64,000 bases of DNA from assembly GCF_020360975.1 (NCBI RefSeq), contig NW_025408678.1:620001-684000 (forward strand), read 5' to 3'. Positions 35,400 to 47,249 of this stretch are shown piece after piece. Every line of letters begins with the position of its first letter. Position 1 is the stretch's first letter. The notes beneath the pieces were generated by a model. That model was not told the origin of the DNA. It saw only the letters and a program-made list of their open reading frames with translations, and did no database searches. Origin of the DNA: Hirsutella rhossiliensis. Lineage: Eukaryota; Ascomycota; Sordariomycetes; Hypocreales; Ophiocordycipitaceae. The translations under genes were made by a program, and so were the position numbers.

Positions 35400-36150
35400 T
35401 CTATACTAGTAGGCGTTCTATCTTATATATAAGGATATTAATATTAGCTTAGTATATAACCTAATAACGGATTATATAGCTTTATTAGGTCGAGCTAGCT
35501 ATAACTATTAAGTTACCGTATAAGCTAATAGATATTATTCCCTTAAAGTTTAGGATATTAACTTTATTTAGTACTAAGAAATCTTATCTAAGTAATAATC
35601 CTATAGATAGGGTTTAGACTACTTAGGCGCCGATAGTAAATTACCTAACCTTAAATCCTATTCCTTATTTCCCTAGGATATTAATTATTAAGGTTACTTA
35701 ACCCTTAGTTTAGCTTTTCCTTATACTAGATAGTAGGACTTACTAGGTTATATCGAGGGTTATATTATTAAAGTTATTAAGCTAGTCTTCCTTAATTATA
35801 AAGTAAGCTATACTAGAATCTATATATACGTTTAATAGTTAGTCTAGGCCTTTAGTTTTAAAGATAGATATCTAAGCGTACTTAAACTAAGACGGCTTTA
35901 TTAGATCTAATATTTCGGTTTATAGCGCCGCTCTTATAGTTAGCTAGTTTCTTAGTATTCTAGGCGAACTACTCGGTCCTATAGGTTCCGCTTTTATTAT
36001 ATCGGGAATAAATAGGATCTTATCTTTTATTTCTTTAATATCCTCTCTTATATTAGCGGTAGTATCCTCCTCTTTTAGCCTATCGTCCTAGGTAAATAAG
36101 ATCTAGTTTTATATTTCCTAGGAAAGATATATCCCGCCTTAGTTATTAGT
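35400..36150 (-). pseudogene. G3 protease region
   Basis: Minus-strand frame around 35,790-35,850 reads YIDSSIAYFII, matching the retropepsin block with D-S-G changed to D-S-S. It is followed by regions resembling the flap and the I-L-G motif of retroviral-type aspartic proteases, then by the linker to the reverse transcriptase. It would cut the Gag-Pol polyprotein in virus-like particles. Confidence 0.6.
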
Positions 36151-36399
36151 TAGTACCGCTTAAAGCTAACGGGCGAGGTTAATAACGATTAGGTTTTCTT
36201 AAGAGCCCTCCTTTAGTTTTAAATCCTATTATAAGGTATAAGCAATAAGCGTAGAATCGGGTAATCGATAATATAAGTAGAAAGATCGGTCTAAGGAGTA
36301 TAGGGTAGGATTTCGTCCGGAATTTATAATAAGTATATAAGGGGCTAAATAATATATTAAAAGAATAGCGTTATAAAGGATACTTATAAACTTACTTAT

Positions 36400-38480
36400 T
36401 CTATCTACTACTCTTAGAGAAATCCTTTGTCTTTTATAGACTATTGCTCGCCTACTAGTAGACCGATTAGTTAGCTTTCTAATATATTCTATAGTGCTTA
36501 AAAAGCTCTATCTATAGTATATCTTCCTAACTTAGTAGGTGGTCTAATTATATCGTAATAGTTAACGTAAGACTATAGGTTCTAGTATAAGTAGTAGATT
36601 TAACTAGAATGTTCTATGCCCTACCTATTCTTATATCGCGGATATCTTTAGAACCGCTAGGCTAAAATAGATAATAGGGTATCCGTTCTACTCGTAATTA
36701 ACTTATGCATTTTATATATATTTTATTTTATTAAGATAGGCTTATCTTAACCCGCCTTTTTTAAAGGAAGGTATAGATATCTAGTAGAGGTCTTTATCTT
36801 TAAGGGTTATTCCCTTAGACTATATTATAGAGCCTCTTTTTACTAGCCTATTTTATAGAGCCTCCCTATGCCTATTATTTCTTTATAATAGTAAAATAGG
36901 GATATAAGGGTATATTTTTATAAATCCTAAGGCTATAGTCTAGCTTAAAGGCTAGTTAATTAATTAGGTGCTAGGCCTATATCTACTTAGCGTAGATTAT
37001 TCTATCTTAACGCGGTCGGTATATTCCCTTTCTATTAGAATTATCTTTATTCCTAGGGTTTCTAACTAGTTAGTTTAGCTATAAATAGGGTAGAGTTTAC
37101 TATAGTCTCGTTCTTAGTTTCGCGTAATCCGCCTTATACGCGTCCTTTTACTACGTTACTTATTTTTCCCTATAACCTAACTATTAGCTTAGTTTCTAAC
37201 TATAGAATAAGTTACTTATAGTTATTAATCTAAGTATTAAATAATTCTAAACTAGTAAGTTAGCGGAATAATTTTTATAGTAATACGTCTAGTCGTTAAT
37301 AGACTAGTATAGTAAGGTGCTCTTTTAAGTATAGCGCTACTTTTACTTTTTAGCGGAGCTTTAATATCTATTTATAAAAGTTAGCTCTATTTATAATATC
37401 TAAGGTAGTAAATCGTTTTATTTATAAAGATCTTAACGCTACTTCTAGCTAAATAGCAAAGCATTTTTATAGTTTAGTATACTAAGCGGTATATCCTTAG
37501 TCCGGGGTATAAAGTATAGCTTAGTCGGATTCGCTAAGATTACTAGAATACTATTTAGTAATAGTTCTAAGGAGTAAGCTAAGGATAAGTATCGCTAGTT
37601 TATTAGTATATTCCGGTCTACGAATAGCTACCTACTTTAAGGAATCGATAAATCGATCGATGCTTCTATATATAATTGTTTTTTCGGTTTCTTTAAGAAC
37701 GTCGAACGTTATATTAAAGGGGCTAGCGGGGTTAAACTTCCTTATATCTTTTAGTCTAATACGTACTAAGGGTACTTAAGGAGGGTTTATAGTAGTATTA
37801 TCCCTAGTTTCTCTTACTATAGCTCTTACTAATAGTCTTATAAGAGCTTCTTTTATAATTAGGGTTACTAGCTAGTTCGCTAGGGTTATTATCGCGAACG
37901 TGCTACTAAAGGTAGTATTATTTAAAGGTTCTTTTTTATTTTAGTCGTTATAGTTTAGCGAACTTTTAGGGCTTTATCCTTTTAATAAAGGTAGTTAGGG
38001 CGGGGTAAGGGAAGCTATACTATACCGATTTCTATATAGCTCTATTATTTATAGCTAATATTACCTTATTACTAGAACGTATTCTAAGTTATTAATTCGT
38101 TCCTATAGGCCTTAACGGTTAGCTAAGTAAGCTAGTAAGTTATATCGTAGAAGTTCCGCTCTTAGTTCCTTTAAGCGTTGTTCTTACTACTAAGGTAGGC
38201 GATCTAGCTATCTTCTATTTCTATAGGAACTTAATAGGAAATATCCTAGAAATAGGTATCTTTTTATCTATTAGTAGAAGCTCTATATTACTTAAGCTTT
38301 AATAGGTCGAAGTTCTACCTTTATCTAAAGTTCCCTAAGTATTTCTTTTATAAAAAGCGATTAGGAAGCTAGTATTTATTAGTACGCGAGTAGGAGATTT
38401 CTTCCTAAGAAGATATTAAGGTTTATAGGTCGAGGTTAACTTATCCCTTTCCTTATTCTTTATCTTCCGTTCTATTAAAT
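36400..38480 (-). pseudogene. G3 gag relic
   Basis: Minus-strand frame upstream of the protease and next to the 5' LTR. A capsid-like helical region reads FNPASPFNITFDVLKETEKT and YRSIDRFIDSLKQVAIRRPE (about 37,590-37,720), followed by a basic C-terminal part. Position and composition fit Ty3/gypsy gag. No intact zinc knuckle was found. Confidence 0.6.
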
Positions 38481-38534
38481 ATAGACCTTAGGATAATAAA
38501 TAGTTAAGGGAATAAGAATTACTATTATTTATTA

Positions 38535-39230
38535 TATACTAGTCCCTTAGTATAAGGCTAGTACGTTAACCTTACCGTCTACTTAGATCCGATATAGGTT
38601 TAATAGGTAATTAAATAGACTAGCTACTATATATAATTAAACGTATTATATAGACTAGCTACTATATATTATTACGCGCGTTAAATATAGACTAGCTACT
38701 AGTCTTATAAGTTAAAGTAAGAGTAGTAATAACTATTTATATTCTTTTCTACCCGCCTAAGATCTAGCGGGTTCTCTATCTTTTATATATACTATAGTAA
38801 GCGTAAGACCTTACTTAGGGCTTTAACTAAGTAATATCTTAACCTTATAATTATATAACGGTAGTATAGTATATTAACGATATTTCCTAGTATTTTCCTT
38901 AGGTAAGCATAGGTATTTCTCTATAATTTCCCCGCTATATTCTTATAGTAACTTCTTAAGGAAATATCGGTATAATCTTTAAAGAGCTATTATTACTTAG
39001 GAAATCGTAGTATATTCCTTATATAATATATCCTTAAGGGAAATCTCTATAAAATATCTATATAATCCGCTTAGTTATCGTTTCTAGGATTTCTAGGTAA
39101 TTTCCTAGAGTTTACCTAGTAGCTTCTAGGTTCCTTCTTTTATAAGGAGCCTTAGGGAGTTAGGGGTAACTTTATTAAGGGCGGCCGATATTATTATAAG
39201 TACTTAGATTATCGACTATAAGGTATCCTA
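38535..39230 (-). repeat. G3 5' LTR
   Basis: About 696 bp, the direct copy of 28,328-29,033. Differences are mainly C/T and G/A. Confidence 0.88.
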
Positions 39231-39231
39231 T

Positions 39232-41060
39232 AATGCTACCCCTAGCTTATATAGGTTAAGCTTATTTACTTCTTAGGACTTAAATAGTAATAGAAGGTTA
39301 TAGAAGCGCTTTAGTATCTACTACTATAGCTTAGCGGTTAACTTTAGCTTCTTTATTTAAAGAGCTTTATTAATATCCGCTAAGCTAACTATATAGACCG
39401 CTATATTAGCTACTACTCGGCCTTCCTCCCGCTCTACCTATTATATAGTTCTTATAAAGATAAAGGCAAGGACTTTTTAGGCTAAGTATAAAGCTTATAC
39501 GCTTAGTCCTACGCTTATAAAACTATTATTATAGTAGACCTACTATTATATAGGCCTAAACTATAGCTTCTTTTAGTATAAAACTAAGTATAACTCTATA
39601 TATAATAACTAAGGTTTCTTAAAGATTAAAGGAAACTTTAAGTAAGGGATTATATAAGCTATAATAAGCTTATAATAGCTATTAACCTTTATAGCTAGCT
39701 ATATAATACCTTTAATTACTATACTTTCTATTATATTTAAGGCGCCCTTTACTTACCTTAAGGCGATCTTTTTTACTAGTACTTATATCTCTTATATAAG
39801 CGCCTCGTCGACTATAGTATAGTACTAGTAGCCCTTATTTATAAGGGCGGCGATAAGTAAGGAGTTATTAATTATAACCTATATTAAAGTAAGCTCCTCT
39901 TTTATATAAGCGGATAATTCCTCCTTCTTTTTTACTAGTACTAGTAATTAGGGCTCTAGAGCCCGTCTTTACTTTAGAGCTACTTTTTTTCCTCTAGGCC
40001 TAAGGGGGCGGAGTCCTCCTTATCGTCTAAGGTAGGGAGCGGTTCTATCTTTACTACTTAAACCGCTATAAGCGACTTAGCTAAAAGGAAGGGGCATTTT
40101 AATATAAAGTATATAAACGCGCTATAATATAGGTAGCGGCTATTAGCTTTCCTCTTTTTAATTTCCTTACTTATTACCTACTTCGCCCGCTATATAGAGT
40201 ATAAGGCGGTATAAAGGGTAGTTAATAGCGTCTTCTTACTACGTTTAGCCCGGTTTATATAAGTAGCCGATATTAAGGTATCCCTATTTATATCGATAGC
40301 TAGTTATTTATTTTATAAAAGGGCGGTAATCCTATTACTACTATATAGTATACGCTTATAAAGCTTTTAAAAACACAGCGTTTACTTATAGCCTTATACT
40401 ACCTTTATTTACTAGCTTATATACTTACTATAGTTAGTAGGTATAATTATAGGGATAAGTAGCTCCTATAAGGCTAGCGTAATCGAATTCTATAGCTATA
40501 TAAGCTTCGCGCTATATTCCTATACTATAGTCCCCGCTACTTATAAGAGCGTCTCTTTAAAATTAAAGAGGAATTTAGTAAAGGTTTATCTATCTCTTTA
40601 CTTAAAGGTCTATAACTTATCTTACGCTTTCTCTTACTCTTATACGTTACTAAATATATATATAAGGTATTAAAAGAAGTCTTATAGGTCGCGTTTACCC
40701 TTAAGGCTGCCCTTATCCTAGAATCTAGAGATCCGCTATATCTAGGGCTCCGGCAGCGTATAGAGAAGCGAATACTACGCTATATTACGATAGCTATTTA
40801 GGCCCTATTTCTTATTAGTTATAAACTTTATTTATAGCCGGCTAAGAAAGAAGTAAAAGGACTCTAGCCTTCTATCCTAAGTTAGCTAAGGGAGCGGCTT
40901 CTACGTTAGTAGTATCGCCGTCGTAACCGGCGTTATAAAGGTCGTAGGGGTTAAAGCTAGTCCTATAAACGGCTCCCTTAATATAGCGAGAACCTCGTTC
41001 TTCTTACTAGCCGTCGCGCTTTTAATCGCTTCTAGGATAGCTATAATACTTTCTATCCGT
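39232..41060 (-). pseudogene. Gypsy element G5: gag and protease part (right half)
   Basis: Minus-strand frame starting near 41,060 reads a typical fungal gypsy gag: AILEAIKSATASKKNEVLAI, then SRLQIKFITNKKQGLNSYR (about 40,780-40,860), and a long helical capsid region. Further left a protease-like block reads INNSLLIAALINKG then YTIVDEALIQEI (about 39,760-39,870), where the catalytic D-S/T-G is expected and reads N-K-G. The frame reaches the G3 LTR at 39,231. Its reverse transcriptase continues left of G3 at 28,327, so the two halves were one gene. Stops are all TAA/TAG. Confidence 0.75.
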
Positions 41061-41425
41061 CTAAGGAGGGGCGGAGTGCTTCCTTAAGGAGGTAGCACCC
41101 TCTCTAGAGAGATATCTATTAGATCTATTAGTTAATAGCTTATACTATTATAGAGTCTACCTCGACCTAAATAAGTACGAATTTAGGGTTAAGAGGGTTA
41201 AGTACTTAGATAGCTTATATTATTATAGAGTAGGTAGAAGCGTATATATAGGTGCTATTTATAGGATAATATTAATAAGCTATATAGAGCTCTTTTATAC
41301 GCGGCTAGCCTATATATATATATATAGGATCCGGCCCTCTATACGTAACTATATAGCTTAGGCCGTAGCCTAAGCCTATAAGCTATAATAGTTAAAGACT
41401 CTTATAGAAACGTACTATTATATAT
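41060..41425 (-). repeat. Probable 5' LTR/leader of G5
   Basis: No coding frame. It holds two near-copies of AGCTTATACTATTATAGAGT about 80 bp apart, a TATATATATATATAGGA run and GC-richer pieces. Position upstream of gag suggests LTR or leader sequence. The partner LTR is missing, so this cannot be tested here. Confidence 0.4.
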
Positions 41426-41610
41426 TATTATTAAGATTACGCTAGGGACCTAGCTAGAGGTATCTAGAACTTTAATATTAAATAGGAGGGAAAAACTAAA
41501 GTACTTAGGGGAAAACCCTCCCCTCTTTTAGTGCGGGTCCGCCTTAAACGAGGTCGTGGTAGTAGTACGTAGGAAATTTACGCCGGCTACCGCGGGCTCC
41601 TCCCGCGAAA
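41425..41610 (+). repeat. Dispersed repeat, copy 2 (partner at 4,515-4,700)
   Basis: This matches copy 1 from TATTAAGATTA through AATAGGAGGGAAAAACTAAA and on to a G+C-richer end. Here CpG and TpG are better kept, so copy 2 is less RIPed. Confidence 0.6.
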
Positions 41611-42142
41611 TCGCGTCTCGGCGCGGGCCCTCTCGGGCTATAGCCGCTACTATCCCGAGCGGCCGCGGCCTAGGCTCGCTAGCCCGGGCCTAGGGTTATA
41701 GGCAGTAGTCTCTCTCTAAGGGCCCGACTCGCGGGCGCCTCTATTTACCCTAGCTCCCGCGTTATAGCCGCGTAGCCGCGGTTACGTCGGCTTATCGGTC
41801 CGTTAGTTAGTAGGGCAGGTAATATCCGGTTACCGGGCCGGGCGCTAGTATAGGTCGCTCCTAGGTAGGGCCGGCTAATCGAAATTCGGTTGGCCGGCTC
41901 CGCTAATCGTAAATCGGTTCCCGTCCGGCTACGCGACTTCCCGATTAGGGGCGCGGCGGCCTATATTTACCCTCTATCTTATAGTTACTAATTACGCGCG
42001 CCCGGCTCGCGCTTATATATACCTACCCTCCCCCCCCGGTTCTATACGTGCCTCCTCCTATCTCTCTATTATCTATCTCTTTCGTAGGCCTAACTATTAC
42101 CTTACCCGCCTCGTTTCTATAACTCTAGGTCTCCTTAATACT
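41610..42142. other. GC-rich leader-like segment
   Basis: A clearly GC-rich stretch with many CpG sites between the dispersed repeat and the plus-strand ORF. It ends in a pyrimidine-rich run (CCTCCTATCTCTCTATTATC and onward). It could be the promoter and leader of the following ORF. No gene is seen. Confidence 0.4.
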
Positions 42143-43607
42143 ATATCTAGTTCGCTTATCGTCGCGTCGCAATATCTAACTAGGAAGCCGACTTAGGTAG
42201 TAGCGGCTCGCCTCCTTTAAAACCCCCTCCTTATAAGAAAGTCGCTATAGTAGCGGGATTAGAGCGCTCTATCCCGTGTTTTATATATATCGGGCGTCTT
42301 ACTAGTAAGCTTACCTATAAGTCCTTCGCCGGCTATTAAAACTAGTCTTATATATATTAATCCTAGCTTTATCCTAGGTCGGTCTTACCTTTAGTATTTT
42401 TACTAACTTTAATAGCCGTAAAGGCTAAAGCGTATATCGCTTACGCTAACTCTAACTAGTCTTATTACTAAGTAAGTAACCCCTTCCCGCTATAGTGCTA
42501 TCCGAGTTCGGTACTAATCCGAGTTCTAGATTACCTTTAAAGGCAAGGAGGCCGCTAGTACCCTCTACTAGGTATAGTCCGAGGTTAATAGCCCTTCCCT
42601 TATTAAGGGTTTAGTATAAGAGCGCCTTTATCGTGCTACTCTAGAAACTCGTATTCGCGCTAGTTAGAAGGCCCCCGCTGCTAAGGGTAAGGGCGCGTTA
42701 GGCGAGTCCGCCCCTAGTCCGGCTATAGTCGCTAAGAATATAGAGACGCTCGCGTTAGCCTTTACCCGTTTTATAGACAATACCCGATATATATATAAGT
42801 CCTTAAAGAAGCACCTAGGTAAGTTTAGCGACGCTATTAAGACCTTAGCCTAGGTCGGGCCTAAGTCGCTCTTAGTTACTTAAAAGACTTTTATAGCGGT
42901 TAACAATCTCGCCGACTATTTCTATCTTATTACTAGCAACGGCCCTAATATAGAGGATAGCGGCTTTAATCTTACTAGTCTTACTAGGCCCGTTCTAGCC
43001 CTAATCCCTATTAATAAGGGGAAGGGCAAAGGTAAGGGTAAGGCGGTAGCCGCGTTTAAGGCCTTATCTAAGGCTAAGGCTAAGGTATCTATGCCCGCGG
43101 CCGTTGCGGAGCTAGCTTAGGAGCTAACCGCGTCTCCCTCTAACGCCGAGCCGTAGCCCGGTAGTTCTCCTAGCGCTAAGCCCGCCCCGAAGCGTCCCTA
43201 TCTTACGTCGCCTACCGATCCTACTAACGCTCCTAACTTTATCTAGTAGCGTCTTTATAGCTATCGCGGTTCGGTCCCGGCTAAGATTATTACTAGTCTT
43301 AACCTCGATTAGATCTATAGTTATAGTATAGGCTATAGCAAACGCCTCCGTGCCGCCGCTAGTATAGGTCTTACCTTAGTAGAGACCCCGGTTATTACTC
43401 TATCTCGTAAGCTAGCCGTCTAAGCTAGCTCTAGTTTAGGTTCGGGGTCGGGTCCGTTCGGTCGTCGTTAGGGTTCTCGTAGCGGTAGTAGTCCCCGTAC
43501 TCCTCGTAAGCCTTAGGTTACTCCCTCCCGTACTCCGCGTACTACCCTAGGGAGGTCTTATTATTCCCGCTACGATAACGAGGCGGACGTTACTACCGAC
43601 GAGCTAG
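42143..43607 (+). pseudogene. gag/ORF1-like protein, about 490 codons, unknown family
   Basis: A single plus-strand frame runs from ATA 42,143 (probable former ATG) to 43,607 with stops only at TAA/TAG, about 3-4% of codons in the central part. It reads a helical region (YIYKSLKKHLGKFSDAIKTL, about 42,790-42,850), a basic linker (NKGKGKGKGK, about 43,015-43,045), a Pro/Ser-rich segment (SAKPAPKRP near 43,175) and an Arg/Ser/Thr-rich C-terminus. The layout resembles a retroelement gag or LINE ORF1. It converges tail-to-tail with the LINE. The same frame stays partly open further right, but there the real coding is on the minus strand. Confidence 0.55.
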
Positions 43608-43899
43608 GCTAAGGTCGTAGTTTAGGGGGGGCTAGTTATCGGCTCTATCTTAATTCGGTTCTAGGTTAGGTCTTATTCGGTTACGGTCTTTCGGTAATAG
43701 GTCTTATTTTATAGCTATTAAGGTCGGTTCGGTTAGGTTATATTAATTCTATTCGGTCTATAGTTTAATTAGCGAGGTTTACGCTTAGTCTAGGTCTAGT
43801 TCGGTTATAGCTATAGTCTTATAATCGTAAGTCCTCTCCTTTTCTAGGTCGCCCTAGTAAGGGAGGTAGTTAGCTAGGGTGGTCCTAGTTAGGGCCGCT

Positions 43900-46800
43900 C
43901 CGTCCTTAGCGCGACCCCGGTTCTATTATCCGGTATATTTATATATAGCCTCCGAGCTAGGTCGAACTAGCGGAGCCTACCTAAGTAAAGGAACTATTAC
44001 GCTAGCGGCGCCGTAGTCCTTTTCCCTTAAAGGCCCGCTCTTACGTTACCTACTTCCCGGGCCTATATTAAGAGGGACTCCCTCGCCTCTACCGTTAGTA
44101 GATAGTCGATTATTATATAGTAGATAGTATCCCGTCTTTATCTATAGGTATATATTAGCGAAACTACGCTAGGGACCCGTCGGTTAAAGAAGAAGTCGTT
44201 AAGCCCGATCTTTCCTATACGTATCTAAGTAATTACCGTGCTAATATACTTAAGGAGGCCCTTATAACGGTCTAGCGTTATCGCCTTATTAAACTAAGGT
44301 AGGAAGTTAGCGGGGTAGAGGGTAGTCTAGTATTATTAGATCGCGTCTTCCCTAGCGTTCTATCGGGCGGCCTATTCCTCGTTTAGCCTTTTAAGCGACT
44401 TAGCTTTATCCGGGAGGTCGTCCGTTCCTATCTAGCTCCGGACCCCCCTTATCTCCTCCGCGAGGGGGGGTCTACCCGGAGGTAGTACCGCCGGGGGTCT
44501 GCCCTCTCTCTAGCGTCGCCTCCTTTTAAGTATACCCGCGACTACGTTAAACGCGCGTTAGATTTAGCCTAGGAGCCCTAAGTCTTTTAGCCTCTAGAGG
44601 GTATCCGTTATTCTTTAGTTTAGGTAGAGGTCGATTAAGGGCACCTATGCCTCCGCTTTAACTTAGTAGACTAAGGTCGCGCGGTAGGCACCCGTTACTA
44701 CCTAGAGGTAGGCTAACTAGTCCTAAGTAAGGTCCCGCGCGATTCTACGTAGTTTCCCCCTTACGGGCGTTATCTCGTAGAATATAACTATAGCGTAGGA
44801 GATTAAGGACTAGATTACCTTACTATAGACTTCCCTAGCGCGTAGTAGGGTATAGCCCTACGTAGACGCCGCGAGCCCGGTTAGGGCTATAGTCTAGCGC
44901 TTTAACTTCGCTCGGAGTTATTTTAGGTGCGCCTTCTAGTATAGTTTCCGGTGTACCTAAACCCTTAGTAGGCGGGCCTCTTAGACCGGGGTTACTACGT
45001 TAGCCCTAAGGTATACTAGCGTCGTTATCGCTTATCTCCTTTATATAAAGTATATTAATTCGCTCTTTAACGGTTTAAAAGTAACCGCGAACTCGGTTAC
45101 TTATTCTATATATACCCTCTAGGCTTCCTCTAGGCGTGCTACTATAGTAGCCTCGTTAGGTCCGATACTAACTATATTTATATCGTCGGCGAAGCTAATA
45201 GTATAAATACTATATATCGTACTAAGCCTTTTATATAAAGGGGTTATATAGTATAGAAATAGGATTAAGGATAGGGGGGAGCCCTAGGGGACTCCCGTTA
45301 GCACTTAAGTTAGCTCTAAGGTCCTCTTATCGAAGTAAAGGGTCGATCTCCTATCGCTTACGAAGCTCTATATTAGGCTTATAAGCTACCTAGGGTATCC
45401 CCTAAGCTCTAGTTCCCTTATAAGCTTATTATAGTTAACCGTATCGAATACGCCCTTAATATCTAGCTATAGGAATAATATAATACCCCTCCGGGCCTAC
45501 GTCGCGCGTACTAGTTCTATTACTAGTAGGATCGCCGCCTCTATAGAGCGTTCCCTCCTATTCCTTATTTATCCGTCTAGTAGGATACCGTTCGCTTCCG
45601 CTACTCCCGCGATCCTCTAAGCTAGTATCTACTTAAGTACTTTTCCTACTATAGATAGGAGGGAGATTAGTCTCTAACCCCCTACTATACGGTAGGCGTT
45701 TGGCCTCTTACCTAGCTTCCGGATAACTACTATATTCGCGCTACGGAACCGACCTAGGAAATATAAGAGTTAGGTATAAGCGTTAAAGATCGTAGCTAGT
45801 CGCTAGACTAGGGCTAGGCCGTACTTCTTAATAAACCCTAAGGGGACGCCGTCTAGACCCGCCGCTTTCTAGCTTACTATCTTACCTAGCGCCCTTATAA
45901 CGTTAGCTAGCCGGATCTATTAGTTAACTATAAGGGTCGCCTCGGCTATAGGCCGGGGTAGCCCTTAGGTCGTGCCAGCCTCTAGTAGGAAGAACTTAGC
46001 GGCTAGTAGCTAAGCCTTCCCTTTAAAGGTTTCCGTTAGTTAGTCCTCGCCTTCCTTAACTAGCGGTAGGATATAGGTCGGTTCCGGTAGTAGCCTACTA
46101 TAGAGTCTTACCTACCTCTCTACGTTCTAGAGCTTAGTATTATCGGCGCTAAATTCCTTTAGGAACTTGCGCTAGTAGGCCCTCCTCGCCTCGCGGATAG
46201 TCCGCTTCTAAGCTATAGACGCCTTATATAGGTCTTCCTAGTTTACCTTATTCCTTTCCCGCTTATACTTCCTCCTCGCCCTCTTAGCCTCCCTCGTCGC
46301 CCTCCTTACCTCTAGGGTAAACTATACGTTGCCCCTAAGTAATACTCGCCCCTAGCGCGGAACTATAGCTATCGCGATCTACGCTAGAGTAGCGAAGATA
46401 TAGTCTAGGTCCTTATCGATATCCTTAGGCGTCTAGAGCATTAGCTAGTATAGTCCTAGCTAGGACGTGGTCTCGGCTTCGACTAGCTTTACTTCCGCTT
46501 CTTTCTACCTTAGGGCTAGTTTAGGTACCTAGGCCTAGGTATCGACCTATAGTATAATAGTTTAGGGGATATAGTCTAACCTAGTTAGGTCTAGGTCGGG
46601 CCCGGTATACCGTGTTCCGGTCTCTAGCGTTGCCTAAGCTAGGTCGATAGTACTATCCCTTTAGCTATAAAAGAATCTTATATACTCCCCTCTTAAGGTA
46701 GCGAGTTTAAGTTATAGCCTTATCGCCTCTTATATAAGTTATATCGCGCTATCTAAGGTTCTATCGTATCCGTCTTAGAGCGGGTAATAGATATTAAAGT

Positions 46801-47200
46801 CCCCTACTATTACTATAGGGTGCTTTAGTTCGATTACGCTTAGGTCGTATAGCGCTCTTACCCTCGCGGCCCTTAGTAGTAAGTAAATCGCCCGTAGTTT
46901 AGTACTATCCCCGAAAATTACCTCGCTCTAGTTTAGTCTAGACCGGGGCGACTAAGTCCCCGGCCTAAGCTTTTTATATATATATAGCGCGCACCTCCCC
47001 TCCCTATAGACTAGGCTATAGGGCGCCGCTCTAGGGGGGGGGGGGGCCGCCTCTTAGTATAGCTTTTACTTCCTATAGTACTATTAGGTTAAAGCCGGCC
47101 TAGTAGTAAAGCGCTAACTAAGCTAGCTTATATCTCTTCTATATATTCTAGAATAGTACTTTTAGTTATATATAAGTAGGGTCGGGGTAAAAGGGGTCGT
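43900..47200 (-). pseudogene. LINE ORF2: endonuclease, reverse transcriptase, C-terminal domain
   Basis: The endonuclease block GDFNIYYPL (about 46,780-46,810, with His read as Tyr) is followed by DGYDRTLDSA. The reverse transcriptase reads RLISLLSIVGKVLK at about 45,625-45,680 (the R-P-I-S-L-L block with Pro changed to Leu) and SFADDINI, with FADD intact at 45,182-45,193. Around 44,560-44,760, in another frame, is VVTGAYRAT, typical of fungal Tad1-like elements. The C-terminal part (about 43,950-44,350) has IRIGKIGLNDFFF and a YYIIIDYLLTVEARESL block in which expected Cys and His read Tyr. At least one frameshift lies near 44,500. Confidence 0.82.
47034..47046 (+). repeat. Homopolymer G13
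   Basis: A run of 13 G within the LINE. It is notable in heavily mutated DNA because G and C without CpA/TpG context are not RIP targets. The run length may be imprecise from sequencing. Confidence 0.8.
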
Positions 47201-47249
47201 CTATATAGGGAGGGAGGCGCTCTATCTCCTAGCGCTTCTCTATCTACTA

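Larger units (their letters stand above)
28328..39231 (-). mobile_element. Large Ty3/gypsy chromovirus-like element inserted in G5 (element G3)
   Basis: About 10.9 kb, flanked by LTRs of about 700 bp (28,328-29,033 and 38,535-39,230). On the minus strand the order is gag, protease, reverse transcriptase, integrase, a chromodomain-like end, and then an additional ORF. G5 pol stops at one LTR and its gag-protease resumes after the other, so G3 interrupts G5. Its reverse transcriptase block belongs to a different gypsy branch from G1/G2. A clear target duplication was not found, perhaps because RIP changed it. Confidence 0.85.

Noticed and set aside
28318..39237. 5-bp target-site duplication for gypsy G3
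   Set aside because: Candidate flanks (TATTA and TAATG) do not match even after allowing one RIP change, and the LTR limits are uncertain by a few bases.
43610..44885. Extension of the 42,143 plus-strand ORF to a 914-codon protein
   Set aside because: The frame stays partly open, but the minus strand here reads clear LINE ORF2 sequence (VVTGAYRAT, IRIGKIGLNDFFF). The plus frame is its in-register shadow, with stops at minus-strand Leu codons.
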